This document shows, piece after piece, positions 63,920-64,000 of a stretch of DNA of 64,000 nucleotides. Made by a program: the position numbers and the translations under genes. How positions within the stretch are numbered: the first letter of the stretch is position 1; every line of letters starts with the position of its first letter. Origin of the DNA: Stenotrophomonas oahuensis (GTDB taxonomy: Bacteria; Pseudomonadota; Gammaproteobacteria; Xanthomonadales; Xanthomonadaceae); contig NZ_CP115541.1 in the NCBI RefSeq assembly GCF_031834595.1, positions 1,585,001-1,649,000 of the forward strand, in the 5' to 3' direction. The notes under the pieces are model-generated. The model saw only the letters and a list, made by a program, of their open reading frames with translations, made no database searches and was not told the DNA's origin.

Positions 63920-64000
63920 TTATTTCTTTTTGCTGGCCGGGGCGGCGGGTGCCGGGACCGGGTCGCTGCCGTGGCGCTTGGTCATCCACCACTGCTGCAG
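63920..64000 (-). CDS. yidC: YidC membrane insertase, C-terminal end (partial)
   Basis: Only the last 26 codons and TAA (63922-63920) are in the window: LQQWWMTKRHG, then an Ala/Pro-rich tail ending SKKK. The QQWWMTKRHG segment and basic tail match the end of Xanthomonadaceae YidC, and position upstream of mnmE fits the conserved rpmH-rnpA-yidC-mnmE order. The rest lies beyond the right edge. Confidence 0.75.
   Translation of the reverse strand: MQQWWMTKRHGSDPVPAPAAPASKKK

Overview
The window is GC-rich bacterial chromosome, almost certainly from Stenotrophomonas or a very close Xanthomonadaceae relative. Three things point there: many short GTAG-headed palindromic repeats of the type known as SMAG/REP elements in S. 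maltophilia, a Xanthomonadales type IV secretion effector with a XVIPCD-like tail, and gene arrangements typical of the family (mla operon with mlaA attached, yidC and mnmE near the right end). Because yidC normally lies beside rnpA, rpmH and dnaA, the right end is probably a few kb from the replication origin. No tRNA, CRISPR array, prophage or insertion sequence was recognised.

Layout. The left edge (1-540) is the leader and three tandem promoters of an rRNA operon that runs off the left end on the minus strand. A BenE-like transporter (573-1766) diverges from it. From 15404 down to 1744 a minus-strand operon of overlapping genes encodes WGR/DUF4132, MoxR-type AAA, DUF5682, VWA and double-SWIM proteins in the same order as the uncharacterised E. 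coli yehI-L-M-P-Q cluster, followed by an unusual lytic transglycosylase-mutarotase fusion and a DUF2628 membrane protein. Upstream of it lie the ergothioneine genes egtBD, a YchJ protein and a TauE/YfcA exporter. At 19.6-25.2 kb is a JetABC (MksFEB-like) SMC complex without the JetD nuclease gene, then folE.

From 26.0 to 31.1 kb a MarR regulator heads a four-gene AaeX/AaeA/outer-membrane factor/FUSC efflux operon. A lipoprotein plus XVIPCD effector pair (31.4-33.0 kb) looks like an antibacterial toxin-immunity module. recCBD follows on the minus strand, then a complete mlaFEDCBA phospholipid-transport operon on the plus strand, ended by a strong terminator shared with gpx. The 46.3-54.9 kb stretch is mixed: a Cys-rich lipoprotein, rmuC, a GST, a zinc-free MDR oxidoreductase, LysR, LysE, an APC permease and an M19 dipeptidase.

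The right end holds rlmI, a yybP-ykoY-type Mn2+ riboswitch in front of a TerC/Alx membrane protein, a rhomboid protease, a periplasmic GDPD, mnmE, a very unusual lipoprotein joining a NodB deacetylase, a caspase-like domain and TPRs, and the 3' end of yidC. The most notable items are the deacetylase-caspase-TPR protein, the T4SS effector/immunity pair, the JetD-less Jet operon, the transglycosylase-mutarotase fusion within the yeh-like operon, and genes whose stop codons come from REP elements.
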